Shown piece after piece: positions 40,001-55,000 of a stretch of 64,000 bases of DNA (positions are counted from its first letter, which is position 1; every line of letters starts with the position of its first letter). Made by a program: the position numbers and the translations under genes. Source of the DNA: Pratylenchus scribneri (taxonomy: Eukaryota > Nematoda > Chromadorea > Rhabditida > Pratylenchidae); contig JAQSEB010000015.1 in NCBI GenBank assembly GCA_030063045.1, positions 372,001 through 436,000 on the forward strand. Direction: 5' to 3'. Under the pieces are notes generated by a model. It was not told where the DNA came from. It searched no databases and saw only the letters and a program-made list of their open reading frames with translations.

Positions 40001-43000
40001 AGGGGGGTCAAGGGCATTTTTCGGTGAAAATATATAATTTAATCGATGTAGTTCGGCGATCACAATCGAAAGTTCGAAGGTACCCCATTATTTGTAACGC
40101 TATGCTGTAATATAATCATGTAATGACTAAGAGAAAAATTTATCTTGGTAAGGTATTGCACTTTAGGCAAGTTATAAGTCTGAATATTACCTTACCATTC
40201 GATGCGTCATTTGAGCTATATATTGGCCATGTAGAAATTTTCAGCGTAAATATTTTGTGAAAAATATGCCTTGTAGCAATAATGATTAAAAATTGAGTCC
40301 ATCCAGATTCACAAACACGCTCAACTGAATTTATGGATTTTTTTGTATTAAGTTAAAGCGCTAAATTAATTTTTTTATAAATATATTACATAAAATGAAT
40401 ATATTTTTTTTACAACATCAATCTTGAAGAGCCAATTCAAATGGGCAAATTGACCACAAGGAGCATGCCGGAACACGGAATTGAGTCTCCGACCTTTTTT
40501 TGCTAGATTCTGGTTTAAAAATGGATATTTTTGGAATTAATTTGTGGTTTGTTTCATTTTTTTTAATTATGTGGTCATCTGCTCAAATAAAAAGGGCAAA
40601 TTTCTGTCGATTTTGGGGGAAAGTAAAAAAGTTGCTCAAATAATTTTGTGAAATTATTTCGTGCAATTTTTATAAAATTTATCACAAAAAATGCAAATCT
40701 GTTATAATAAGATCAACCGTAAATTAAAAGAAAAATGAATAAATTAAAATTTTATTTAATTTTGGAGAGAAATGGAAAAGCTCTTCAAATAATAGAGAAA
40801 TTATTTCGCCCAATTTTATAATTTTTTTGAATAATTTTATTAAATTTTGGTGAAAACTTTTTGGCTCACGGATTTGAATAATTTTTTTCAATTTTATTTG
40901 TTGACACAGACAGAGTTAAGTCCTTTATAAGCCCATTGAATGTTACTTAACTTAAATCCATCATTCCATCCCAAATTCACTTTATTCAAATTCTACATTT
41001 TATAATAAAAAATGGTTTCGCACAACAAAAATGGCCTCTTCATCTGTAGTGCATTTCTCTTGCTGTTCATTTTGGTGATTCAACTGATGAATGTTGTGCA
41101 TGTGGACGCTGGTTGCCTCAAACCTAGTGGTATGTTTTATTTTAATAAATGTGCTTGTGATAAACAAAGTCGGGACTCTGGTGAGAAATAATAATCTTAT
41201 TTTATTTATCATCTTATTTATGTATTTATGCTTTTTCAGAATGTCCCGCCGTACTTAAATGTCCTCCTACCAGTTGCTGCCGCAAATTTGACTTGCCTCC
41301 CCCCGGCGGATTGTAATAAATAAACGGGGGATGGAGGGGGGGGGGGGGGGGGCTGTATGAAAAAATTTTAGGGCATAGAATTCCAATTTGATTATTAATT
41401 TTTTTTGCAAGTGCATAATTTAATGGCAACCAATTTAACAATTAATTTTAGTTAAAGCTATATTTACACAAATGGACCTTACGCGTTGGAGTCATCAACA
41501 GGGATAGAATTTAAAATTTTTCTACTTGACCAAAAATAATGATTTTTATACGAAGAGATAGAAGACATTCTAATGCAATGAATAGGCTTATTTTTAAAAA
41601 TTTACTGAAAATAAAAAATAAATCCGAGTCGGTGGCTGACTCCTAAGCTAGTCGGCTTTGGAATTGACCCTATAAAATTTTTAATAATCGTCAGAATTTA
41701 TATCTAATCTGAAGCAGAAAAGTGTCTTCTATCTATTGGAATAAAAATAATTATTTTTGGTCAAGTAGAAAAAAATTTTTGTATCTACTTAAAAATCCTA
41801 CTCCTTAACTTCGACGGGTCGGATCCATTTTTTGTAAACATAGCTTAAATTTGATTTATTAATAAAATATAGTGATATAAAAAATATTTTTCGAAATGGG
41901 GATGGGCTAATTTTTAATTTTAGCCTTTTTAGAATTAGTCCTAAACAAAAATTTTTAAATTGTGAATGACTTTTTAGCGTTTGTCCCGGTGGTGGCCGAC
42001 GTAAGAGACAAATAATATTTGCGAGGAACATTCCTCAATGATATGAACGAATAAATGAAGAAGAAATAAATTGAAGTAGATTGAATTTGTGAACAAAAAT
42101 GAAAGAAAGAATAAAATTAACATATAAAATAAAATGTGAAATTTGTAATTCAATCGCAAATAAAATTGCAAGTTATTTTGTGCCGGTTGATTTATAGAGC
42201 AAAATTGCTTATATTCAAATGTATTTGAATGTTTTTGACTAGATAATATTATTAATTAAAATTCATACGAGAACGGTGAAAAAACAATAAATTTATATTT
42301 GTAATATTTTTTATACTATTTTTGAATAAATTAGAAATAGCACAAAAATGAAAAAAAATTCCAAATTTTGAAATAATTTTTCAGAGATTGACATTCTGCA
42401 AACAAGAAAGCAAATTTCCCCAAACCAAAAATGAATTAATGGCAAAACAGCAGGAGGCGATTGCTTCACTGCAGATGCTTAAATGAATGAAGCATCATTT
42501 CTGATTTTGGATAAACAAATAAGCCAAATTAAAACAAAAACAAACATTTATTTCTATTTATGCATTCATTGATATATTAAAGGTATTTAAAACATTTATT
42601 CATTATTTTACATTTAAATTGGGATTGTTTACATAACAAAATATTCATAAAAAACGAATCTTTCATTTTTTGCACACAAAAGCATCCGCATACCAAGAGC
42701 ATTCGCCATTTGCCCATTGGCCATTGCCCGTTGCCGGATACATTGCCCCACATTGGTTCACCTTTACGCCATCCTTTACCAATTAGTTATCCGGTCTCCA
42801 AGGTGCCCAATTCCAATAGTCCAGCGGTTTGTCATCGGACAATTGGAATATAGCATTCCCAACGGGAATACCCTCAAAGCCCCAGGTGGTATCATTGAAT
42901 GAATATGGACTGGAAAGGCCAATCCATATGGACGATTCGCTCACATAATTCAAGCCTGTCAAATTCAATTTTTTTATTTATCTTTATTTTTTAAGGCGAT

Positions 43001-46000
43001 GGATATCCACTGAATTTTTGAACCAATTTTTTTTATAAAATTACCAATATTATAAATTCATTTATACTTTTAAGTCAGATTAATCTCTGTTTATAGATAA
43101 TTTATTATAAAAAATGGTTAAAATTGATCAGAAAAGTTACGGCCAAAAATAAAATTCCTGTATTTTAAAATATTTAGATGTTATTTGAACCTATAAAATT
43201 ATGTAATTTCTATAAATAAAATTTTTAAACCTTTCACGAAATCATTTTCCGTTTTACTATGGATTGACGCCAATTTGGCACCGAATGATGCACAAGCTGT
43301 GTTTGCCTGAGTCCATGTTTTAAATTCCTTCACTTTCTAGATTCATATTATCATTATTTTATTTAAATATTTTGTGAAAATATGCCTTATAGCAATATTG
43401 ATTAAATTGAGTCCATCCGGATTCACAAACACGATCAGCTGTAAATTTATATTTTTGCATTAAATAGTTTTAATTTCTTACATCCCGGATTGTTGCATGG
43501 ATAAAAACGACGAAGTTCGAATGCAGGGCCAAGCGGAATATTTTGGCTTACATAAAATTGTTGTCGATTTTTCACTTCCAAACAGTCGGCCGTATGATAG
43601 CTATTTTGCTTATCGTTTGATCGAGTATTATGCATGAACAATTCCACATTCATTGTCCGTCTTGAATGGATAGACGGCTTGCAATCGTTTGAACCAAGTG
43701 GCGGCATCCTCTTTTGTTATATTTTTGTTTGTGATAAGGCCAGCGCCCACATGGTCTTGGAGAGCTAATTCAAAAGGGCATGTGGCCACACTGGAGCATG
43801 CCGGAATTGAGGCACCAACTTTGACGGGTATTTGGTTGAACATGTATTTCCATTTGTCCAAAATGGGTGTATATTTGTCCGTAGGGTACAATATAGGATT
43901 GTAGGTAAAATCTGTAGAATTGGCAATGGTTAATTAATTAATTAATTAATTAATTAAATGATTATTTTTGAATTTATTTTAATTTCTGATTTTTAAATTT
44001 CTTATTTTGTTCTGTTCTGTTTTTGTTCTGATTTCTAATTATTTTAATTTCTGATTTATTCTGATTTATTTTATTCTGATTCTAATGTTTAAATTCTAAT
44101 TATTTCTAATTTTAGAGGACACGATTTTCAAAATTTTTAAAAATAATTGGTGGAGCGAAACCCAAATGTATTAATTTAATAAATAGTAAAATATATATTC
44201 ACATGGTGACCACAAATAAGCACGATTTGGTAGGATTGTTTGGAAGTCCATCATTTGCTTAGTAATATAATCCAAATATCCTTCCACCACATTGTAATTG
44301 TCCAACTTTGCATATTCCAAGGCAACCTCCTGATGAATGTACCATTCCCATTTGGCATTCGGAAATGCGGAAGAAGCAACTTTACTAGCAAATTGTTTGG
44401 CAATGTTGAATTGTCGAAGGCGCATATTATTCCGGTAAGACGGATTCGAAATGCCATCAATGTAGGCATCCCAAAAGCCGGGTGGTGTACCCATATGGAA
44501 AGTGCCAACAAAAACGCGTGCAAAAGTGCATTGGCCATTGCTACCGGGGAAAAATTTCAACAACGGTTCCAGCTTGGCCCAAAGCAGAACATCATTTGTG
44601 GTTGATTCGGGCGGATCCGCAAGTTTGTTTGCGGCATCGTCCACTTGGGCAATTTCCATCAGTACAAAATGATCGACCACTTGATTTTGGCCATTTGAAA
44701 AGCGATGATATTGGCAAACATGGGTCAATTGTTGTTCAATTGTTTCCAAACTCCACCAGTCTCTTACTGAGATGAACAATCCAATTGGGCCCGCCGGTCC
44801 ATTGGAAGTGATGTAGGATTTGGCGAATTTGGTGAACTGAAGCAATGAAATTAACAAAATTTTAAAGAAGGAATACATTTTAGATTTATTATATAAATTT
44901 ATAATAATTTTTGGACTTTTTATATAGCAGAAAATGTATTTATTATTTGGCAATAATTTAATCAAAATGCACTCTAGAATGGAACAAAAATTTAAATATT
45001 TTCTATTTTAGAAGGAAGGATAATATTTTATAATGAAATATATTTTCCAAACAAAAGTACATGAAAAAGCTGAATATAATTTAAAAAGTGCAATGCTGAT
45101 TTTATTCAAATTGCCAGACAGTTTAAAAAATGATATTCAGGAATATTTCTGTGCAAATAAAGATGGATGAAGTGAATGAAAATTTATAAAAATCATGATA
45201 AATACCTATTTACATTTGTTTCAGAGCACGCGTTAAGTAAAAAATTAAACCTCTATCGAAATGAATGTATTAATTAATTTACATCAAAACTTAAAAACCT
45301 TTCGCTTTAAAAAATAAAATATTTTTGAGGCCATATAACTTGACCATGATTAGCTGTTAGTGTTTAGAATAGAATAAGGTTTATTAGGGCTCAGAATTGG
45401 TTCAAGGCTATCGCATGAATTGTTCAAATATAGATGGCCCAATTCCTAATTAAAATATAAATTTGGGAAAATTATATATTATTTACTCAACTAGAAGCCA
45501 ATCAAATATATAGTTTAACCTTTTCCTGTTTCTAGCTTTGATTATGCTAGTTAAAATGGACACATAAAATGATGAAACCATAAAGGGATTCGAATGAATT
45601 TTATATCATATTCAATGAACACAACCCCTTTTTGTCATAATTTTACTAGGGAAATATTTAAATAATAAAAATTCGGCAAAGTGCCACGGCTTATTAAAAA
45701 TATAATTTTCAAATTTTTTACAATTTGAATAAAAATTTTATCCGTAATATATATAAATAAATTGGCCATATAATAGTATATATATATATAAATATAAAAA
45801 TATAATAAAATCAATTTTATAATTATATTTGAGTGAATTTAATCCAAAATAATTGTTCCATTTTCTAATTTTATCGGTGTCCATTCTGGCAGGAAATTTT
45901 CCCGTACATATGGAGTATGGTCAAGATTGGAATCATAAAAGATGTTGGCATCATCCGGCATCAAATATCCCATCCACCTTTAATTATAAAATAATATTTT

Positions 46001-49000
46001 AGATTTGCGAAGAAAAACCAAGAAAATGTTGAAGAAGATGCCGTAATCAACAATGAATCGCAGGCAATTGTGGCAAATGCGAGATCATTGCCCCGGGACA
46101 TTGGTTTTGGCAAATAAACGCCATTGAATTTCTGCAATGGGTAAATGTGAATTAAATTTTCAAATAAAATGTCCCCAAATTCGAATAATTAATTTTTACT
46201 ATTATTGTATTTTTACCGTCCTATCGATGGTCAAATTTGCCAAGAAATGTTTTTCTGCGCCCATCAAAACGATGGAAATGTTGGCAAATTTTTTCTGCAA
46301 TAAATTTATTAAATTAATTTTTAATTATTTTTTCATTCACCTTCAATTTGTCGTGAACAAATTCAATTCCCTTCTCCGCGAATTCCCTTTTTGATTCGAA
46401 TCCAAAATTCTTGAAATCTTCTATTCGGGTATGAACGCAAACTTTGTGGGCAGTGTCGTTACTGAAAATTTAATAATGTGAGAATTTTATTTTACAAATT
46501 TATTATCAGTTTATTCTTGCGATTTTTTTTTAAATTTGAGCCCTTGAAATTTGGGCATCATAATTTATAACTTAAATTATCATAAAACCAGAACATAAAT
46601 TAATATAAATATTTAGCATTTTTAAATAAGTTAATAATAAGCATAAATTAAGATATTAAATTTATTCATTTGACAAGAATTGTGGTCAAAAAATGAAAAT
46701 ATTGAATAAACTGTTATTTTGAAGATTACTTTTTGTTAATTTGGCAAATCTAATTGTTTTTATAAGTATAAAAATCCTTATTTGTAAGTCTTCAGACTTA
46801 ATTATGTAGCAAAATTTTTGATCAAATTTAAGGTGAAAATTTAGACCCAAATTAATTTTATTTTAATAAAAAAAAATAAAAAATGTGAAAAAAGAAAAAA
46901 ATAACTAAAAATTTTACAAAAAAAATAAATTTTACCCGAATAATTGTTGAGCATAATTCTTGATGGTTGAACAAACATTTGATGAAAATTGGAATATTTG
47001 CCGAATTTCGTGGCGCCTTGACTCGAAAAATTTGTACGATTGAAAATAATATGACTAATTAAAGGGGACAATATTTAATTGAATTTATTAAAAATTATTT
47101 ACCTTAATTTGCACATATTTTTGTTTCAATCGTGAAAATTTTATCCTGAAATTTATGAAAATGGATTTAGGTTTGGCATTTTTAATGGTTAATTAAAATT
47201 ATAATTTTTTTCAACATTTTTAAGATTTAATTTTAATTTCAGCGCCATAGTTAGATCTTTGCTTAATTAAGAATTTTGATCCAAAATGAACAAGTGTTTT
47301 TAAACAAAATTTGGTTTATAAATCTTTTCTCGACTAAATATGATAAAAATTTTAGACATAAAAAAGAATTAGCTTTGATAATCTTAACCAATTTTTAAAA
47401 TTAAAAATTAAGGTTTTTCTACCTTCTATAAATACCTCTAATCTCGTAGGGAAGACATTTAAATAATTTTTGGTTCATTTTTTGCTAAAATGCATTTACA
47501 GTAAAAAAAATTTAATAAATTTCTTTCCAAAATTATTTCTTTTCCTAATAAAATAACATTCCTTGTCTTTTGTTACTGAATGCCATTTTAAATAGCTAGT
47601 TTTTTTAAACTTATTTCATTTTTACATTAGCAAATTAAAAATTGCCTGCATACCTTTGTGGGTCATCATATTTGCAACAACCTTCGGTAAATCCATCCAA
47701 AATAATTGTTTGCTCGGGTATCAGCTTCTTAAATTACAAAAATATTGATAGTTTGCTTCAAGCCAAAATCGAACAATATATTTTAGATGGGCGGCCAAAA
47801 CAGGAAACAAATTTGCCATCTCATTTTCACCTTCACTCTCATGTGGGCCTTAATTGCAATTAAAAATTATTATTATTTTAAATTATGACAATTAGAAAAA
47901 TTTACGAAATTATTGACAAAAGTGGGAAAACAAAAGAAATTAAACATTTAATTTTAAAAAGACGAATTTTTTAAAATACTCAATTTAAATTTTCAAATTT
48001 AAACCAAATTAGTAGGCAAATTCAAAATAATATTGTTATTATTTGAACAAATGATGTTTAATTTCCACGGATTAAAATAGTATATTAGCAGATAGTTTAA
48101 TTTTTTGATTTGTGATCAAGGTCCATATCACAGTACCTAGGTTTTTCTAATTACCGTAAATCTTCTATTAGAAGCCCATGGGCTTATAAATTTCAGAGGC
48201 TCTCTAGGATGTGCTTCAATTAGAGAGTGGGCCTCAGACAAATAGAGGGTGGGCTAATAAATTTCTTTGACTTACTAGGGTCGGCACTTTTTTGATTTTT
48301 TGACACAAAATTGCTTATTCCGGCTTAATTTGAGCTAAAATTGGTTATTTTGACCTAAATTTCTAATAGGGTAGACTTCAAATAGAGAATTTAAGGTAAT
48401 TTATGTCCAATGTGTTTCCAGATGCTGTTTATTAATTTGGAAAATGCTAATTCTCTACAGAATTATTCAATTAAAAATATTAAACTAGTAAAAATCCAAA
48501 TTTTCATTGGCTATAATTCGGGCTCTCAAACTAATCATATTGATTAATTCATTAAAGAAATTCTATCATAGCGAATCAATTCAGCTATAGATTAAAACTA
48601 TACGATAACTTAATAAATGCCAAAATCATAATCGTCCGAAAATTAAAAAGGGCACAGACATGTGTATATATTAACACTTATTACTTATGTCAAAAAATGT
48701 AGCTATCAATTTATTCGAACAAACCATGATCTTTGAGGCATCTTTGATCCTCAGTGTAAATTGGTCGCCGTCCATACGGTCTTCCAATGCCATAAAGTGA
48801 TGCAAATCGCCACATTTGATTGCCCAAACCCCCACAAAGCCAACTCCAATTGGCCAACACATATTTGCGTTCCTTTTCCGGTTGGGGCTCAAATAACCTG
48901 GGAATATTATAAAAATAATAAAATATAAATTTTAATTATTAACCTGTCCATTTCCTTCTTGTTGACTGTACCGGCACACATTTTTGTCCAATCATTTTGT

Positions 49001-52000
49001 ACTTGAATATTCATTGCTTCAGCCAAAGTCAAAATGTCGTCTTTTTGTGGAGGTGAAAACTGTGAAAATGAAAAAAAATATTTAAATAATAAATTTGAAT
49101 TCCTAAATTAGCTCTAACATTTTTATAGCCAAAATAATTAATCATAAAAATCTCCGAATTTCAGACAAGAAATTTATGGATAAATTAGGGAATAATTAAA
49201 ATTTTTATTCAATTTTAATTGAAAAATGCAACTGTATATGATCGAATAATTTATTCAGAAATAATTTTTTTCTTTGAAAAATGAATTTAAAAAAAGTGTC
49301 CTATTATATCTACGTCGGCATCTGCGCTATTTGATTTGGGTCCCTTTTTTCCCTGATTAGGAAGGAAGTAAAACGTAAGGGAAAAAATTGAAGGTTCCAA
49401 CTATTCGTGTTAGGCATAGGATTTAGGGTTAGTTGAGATGATTTTACCCCCAACATATCCGGAACCCATCCCTGAATGGCCCTAACCCAAATCCTGATTA
49501 CCCAAGGAGGGACCCTACACTTTTTTCTCCCCTGAAAAAAGGGGACCCAAACTGCACAAGTACCGCAATGTCCTCCTCAATTTCGGAATTTCTTTTCCCT
49601 TTGGAAATGCAATTTTTTGGAGGAATGGCCTTAAGGATACTCCTTTAATAATGAAATTTTCGTGAAAATAATCTTTTAAAATTAAATCAAAATTATACTG
49701 GCTGCTGATCTGAATGCCAAAAGAAGGTTGCATTTTTCTCGTAAACATTTTCCCAATTTGCCGAATTCATTGAATAATAAATGACCACAATACCAAAAGT
49801 GCAAAGCAAAAGGCACAATTTGAATGGGAAAGGCACTCGACTGCTAATGCAACCATCGCCGCTATTCGATGCCTTAGCCGTCGTTTGGCATTGATTTTCG
49901 ATGAGATGTTCAGTCGAAGAGGAAATCATTAACAAATTGAGCAATGAATGAATGAATTTAAATCTATTAAAAATATAAAAAATTATGTAAAAAAAGATGA
50001 ATTTAATTAATTTAATATTTTCTATTATTAAGAAAAAAGGTGGTTTTCATTGATTAATCAATAATAGCGTAAATATCCGCGCATTGATTTTGGCCCATTG
50101 GTGAGATAATGCGCGAAATTGAGAGGGTAATTAGAAATAGAAGCGAGATGACCGCGCGCAACCAGTATATTCCTTTTTTGAGAATTATTCAATCCTTTGA
50201 TTTTGGCCTATTTTTCCTATACTTTTCCTTTATTCCTTCGATGCCATCAAAATAGATTTCGGATGTGTACCCGATCGAGATCACAATTACAACTGATTTT
50301 CTCGGTTCAGTCAGCGTTTCGGTAAGGTCTCAGTCTCTGAAATCTCGGTTCGAAAATTCCGATATCTCGCCGAAATCCCAGGGATTCTATAGGTACAATT
50401 TTTAAATTTTCCAAAATTTATTTTAAAAAAAGATTAAAAATATAAAAAATTCTACAATTTATTCAAAAATCATGTAAAAAAAAGAAAATTTTCTTTCAAT
50501 CGCTAATTTTGGTTTCGGGTAAAACGAGACTTGGACAATGAATCAGGGTCCTATCTTGGACTGAGTGAGATCACTTAAAGTTTCGGCGAGGGTTTATAAT
50601 CCTGTCCGATATCTACATGAATTTGCCATCTTTCGAAAACTTGCCAAAAGTGATTTCAAAATTATACCATAATTGGAGAAAAGGTAAATTATAATATGAA
50701 GGTAGGTTTCCTTGTTCCTCTTCCTAGAAATGTTTCGCCATTTACCAAAATGCCTACAGGGCTCATCATCACTTAGTTTTTTCCAACTGACTTCTTTTAT
50801 TCGTACGGTGCGCGCCATTTTCACCATTCGTTTTCCGTACTGAAAATGGATTTCTGCGTTTCAATTAATTATTTAGCTTAATTATCGGCTTAAAATTTTT
50901 AATAAAACACCAACTAATAGACTAAAATCAATTTATATTTAAAATAGGCTTATTTGAAAATATGTTAAATTCAGTTTTGGGCGAAGTTAAATTAGGAATA
51001 TTTTCTCATTTATTTATAAATAAAATAAATGTATTTTTATTATTGGATGGGATTAATTGTATGGTAACGTAAATATGGATGCAATTTGATGAGGGTTGCC
51101 AATTTTTTCGTCATTTATTTATTCAACTGTTTTTTCCTTTTGGATTTTCTGCTAATAATGAACACAAAATTGTCATAAGCAGAGTACGGGATCATTTTTA
51201 TTTTACTAAGTAAATTTTTTTATAAATTAAAAATTAAATAATGAGAATTTATTGAGTGAAATTTCATAAATTGAGGCAAAAAATTAAAAAATTGAATGAT
51301 AGAAAAAAATGATGTACATTTTTTTTAGAAATTATTTTATATAAAAATTGAATTTTTTGTCCATAATTTATTAGGTATAAATTATAAGTTACATTCATAA
51401 TTTTTGACTTTATAAAGGAAAATATTTTTGGAATTAAAGGAATTTTTCACGTTATTTTTTGTAGCTATACATTTTGCCATCAACAAAGTGTTTTAGAACT
51501 TTAATAGTTAGGAAGGATAAGGTTAAGAGTTCGACATGGTCAAGTTGGTATATGGCAAGAAAATTTTTTGAGGAATTGAATGATTTTATGAGTAACTTAA
51601 TTTAATTAGCCATCCATTTAATTATGACTTATTTAAATCCATTTAATTATGACTTATTTAAATTTTTTAATTAAATTTTAATTTATAAACAAGAAATTAG
51701 ACTTCTTGATAAAAAATAATTCAACATGTTTATTAAAGAAATAAATTAGATTTAGCAATAGAAAATATCATTATTTTATGCAGTACATTTTTGGTGCATT
51801 AATTTAATTGTGCATTTTGCGAATTTTTGGTAACATTTTTCATGCGGCCGATGGGATTATGGGGAGATTAAAAATAGGTGAAAACTATATTGGACACCTA
51901 ATTAGTTGGTAAATCCTAGAATGGGATGAATATATTTGCGCATCAATTACGCATTTAAATCCATTGAATTTTTTTTCGAAACATGAATTTCTGCAGATCA

Positions 52001-55000
52001 TATAAAATACACTAAATTTTAATTGTGAAAATGATAACATACCGCAAAATCATTATCTCAAAATCTTACCTCGTAAGAGAGTCTAAATCCATTGAATGAA
52101 AATGGGATATTAATTTTGATTGGCTAATTTTCAGAATTTTTGATTTAAGCACGCGAATCATAGTCTATTTAGGTATTTGTCTATAAATATCATTTTCTGA
52201 CCCATATATTTTATCTACCGTAAACCCTCTTTTACTAACCCCACTAATGGCCCCTCTAGAAGATCGTTGAAATTTAGTCGCCCTCAGGCTATGAATAGAG
52301 AATTTACGTTCTGGTTATGTATTGTCGTAAAAAGCTGAAGTAGTTTAAATCCAAACAAATACTAGATTATTAATTTAATAATAAATAATTAGTGACCTAA
52401 ATAAGCCTTGAATTTCAGAGAATATATTAACCAAACTAATGCCATTGAATAGACCAACCAAGTCTTCTAAATTTCTCTATAACGAACCCGAGTTTTCTAA
52501 ATAAGTCAACTGAGTGAATTTGGATAATTTTTATTTAAAAGTAAAATATTATTATTATTGGTAGATGGTAGGGCAGGAAATGGTGGAAAATAAAGAACAG
52601 AGAATTGTCTCAATTTTATATTTAAATAAGTAAATGCTAAAATGAGTGAGCACAACTCTTCAGGGATTAAGCGAAAAATTTAAATAAATATTATAAATGG
52701 ATACAGGGGCATCATTATCCTTTTTCGTCATTTTTTTATTTAATCAACTGCTTTATATTTTTGATTTGCATTTACTAGTGATCATTAGAGATCGGACGAG
52801 TAGAGACTCTCGCCTTTTATTTAGCATTTTTGTATATTTTAATATGATAAAATTTTGCAGTAAAAAAAGCAAAAAGAAATTGAATATTTGCATATAAATG
52901 GGATGCATAATTTAATTAATTTTAATTAATATAATTTTAATTTTTCGACAAAAAATGGACAAAAAAATTTGTTTAATTTGACAAAATTGTGCTCATTTCG
53001 TACCAATAGCAAGCATTTCTATGCACAAGGCGTTTTTGGAATCTGGCAACAATTTTTCTGTGCTCCATTGAATTTTTGGGTAAAATTTGATATGAAACAG
53101 GGATTAAGTGAGGATTAAGTGTGAAAATAGGCCCACCAATTAGTTGGAAACACCCAAAAATATATTGGGATATATTTGAGTAACCAATTATTTCGCAAAA
53201 GTTTTTAAGCCCATAGTTTGGCAGTGATCTATGTGATCATCATTGATCATTTTAGGCATTAAAAATGGAATAAAATTATGATTTGGGTAAATTTTAATTA
53301 TAATATATTTACGATATTTTATTAACACTTGGTAATTCAATTTATTCTTAAAAAATAATTTAAAAAATAGCAGTAAAAAAATAAATTCATAAGAAATCTT
53401 TAAACAATCTAGAATTTTTCTGAAATATTTTGCCAATAAATTTCGATTGAAATTATTATGTTACTTACCCTTTGAAAAAAAAGCATATATAATTATTATA
53501 ATTTTGAGCCCTAATTAAAGCCAATATTTCTTTCGTACAAAGAAAACAATGCAAAAGCTGGAATTAATATAAAAGTTCAATTCAGTGCTTTTGACAATGA
53601 TTAATTCCCTACAGCATTAAAATAGGGCAAATATGGATTAAATGAATAGCGAGTGAATGAAATTTACATTTTGAATGGCATTTATATGACTTTGACAGCT
53701 GCCATTATTCCCGCACAATTAATAAGCCACAGATGGACAATAATGTGCTGCCAATAGCATACAAAGTAGAGCTGCATTTCCTGGGCAACCAATTTGTCAA
53801 TTTATTTAGCCACATGGGAAATAATCATAATTGGGAATTATAGTCAGAGAATTAATTATTTTTTGCCTTTAAACCTTTTGAATTTTAATATGTTTGAAGC
53901 CGTCAAATTTTGGAATATTAACAAAATGAGAATAATTTAAATGAATTTTTATCAAATTTTTCTATCTTTGATGCAAATTAATTATTAATATCAATTCCGT
54001 TTCCATATCAAAAAGGCTCATTGAATTTTTTTTGCATTATTTTTGTTAAATTTTTGAATATTTATATTGAGATTTATTTATTTTGTTTGAATGATTACCT
54101 TTTAAATTGTAAACAAATAAAATTTTGGTCTTTGTCTTTGCCAAATTTAAACGAAAAAAAATGAAAAGTAAATCTGTCATAAACAAATACTTAAGTGGAG
54201 AATTTGAATTTCCATCTAAAAATACTAATTAAATTTATATTCAAAATTTTTGGCTCATTTGAATATTTACTTTCCATGAGGAAAATCAACAATTTTAAAA
54301 TGGTAAACAAATAAACGTGAATTGTGGTGGAATTTGGCTATATTTATACGAAAAATCCATCGAGTATATTTGGAAAATTTATTAATTTTTAATGAAATTT
54401 GGGATATTTTCATTTTCGACCATCACTCAAAAATGGAACATTCAACACACAAATTAATAATAATAAATAAAAATTTTTGGATGAAATTTTTTAAATTATT
54501 GAAAAATTTTAAATTTATATAATATCCATACTACTTACCTAGGTAGAATTTCCAATTTCAACCATGTGATTCTTTTCAAAGACAAGAATACCGTCTAAAA
54601 GTAATAAAATAACTATAAAGAATATTCAATTTTGAAGAATTATTAAAGCTCTCCTTAACCAAGTTCAATAAAATGCTAATATAATACTTGAAAAGAATAA
54701 AATAATTTGACTCTGTGATTTGTTATTTTTATTCTTAATTTGATGGGAAATATTTCATGAAAATTAGCATTATTTTTTTCCATTTAATCTTCATTCATCA
54801 TCTTCAATCAGAGTATTGCCCAATGTCATTCAATTTGGCTTCTGGAAAATAGGTTTTTTAAAAATATTTTTAGTGACAGAAAATAATACCAAATTTTGAG
54901 GACATCCTTTTCCACCGTACTGTTTGAAATCAATGCCAAAATAAGTGTTGTGCTCGGCTGGGATACTTTAAAATAATTACAAAAAGTTAATCTATTCAAA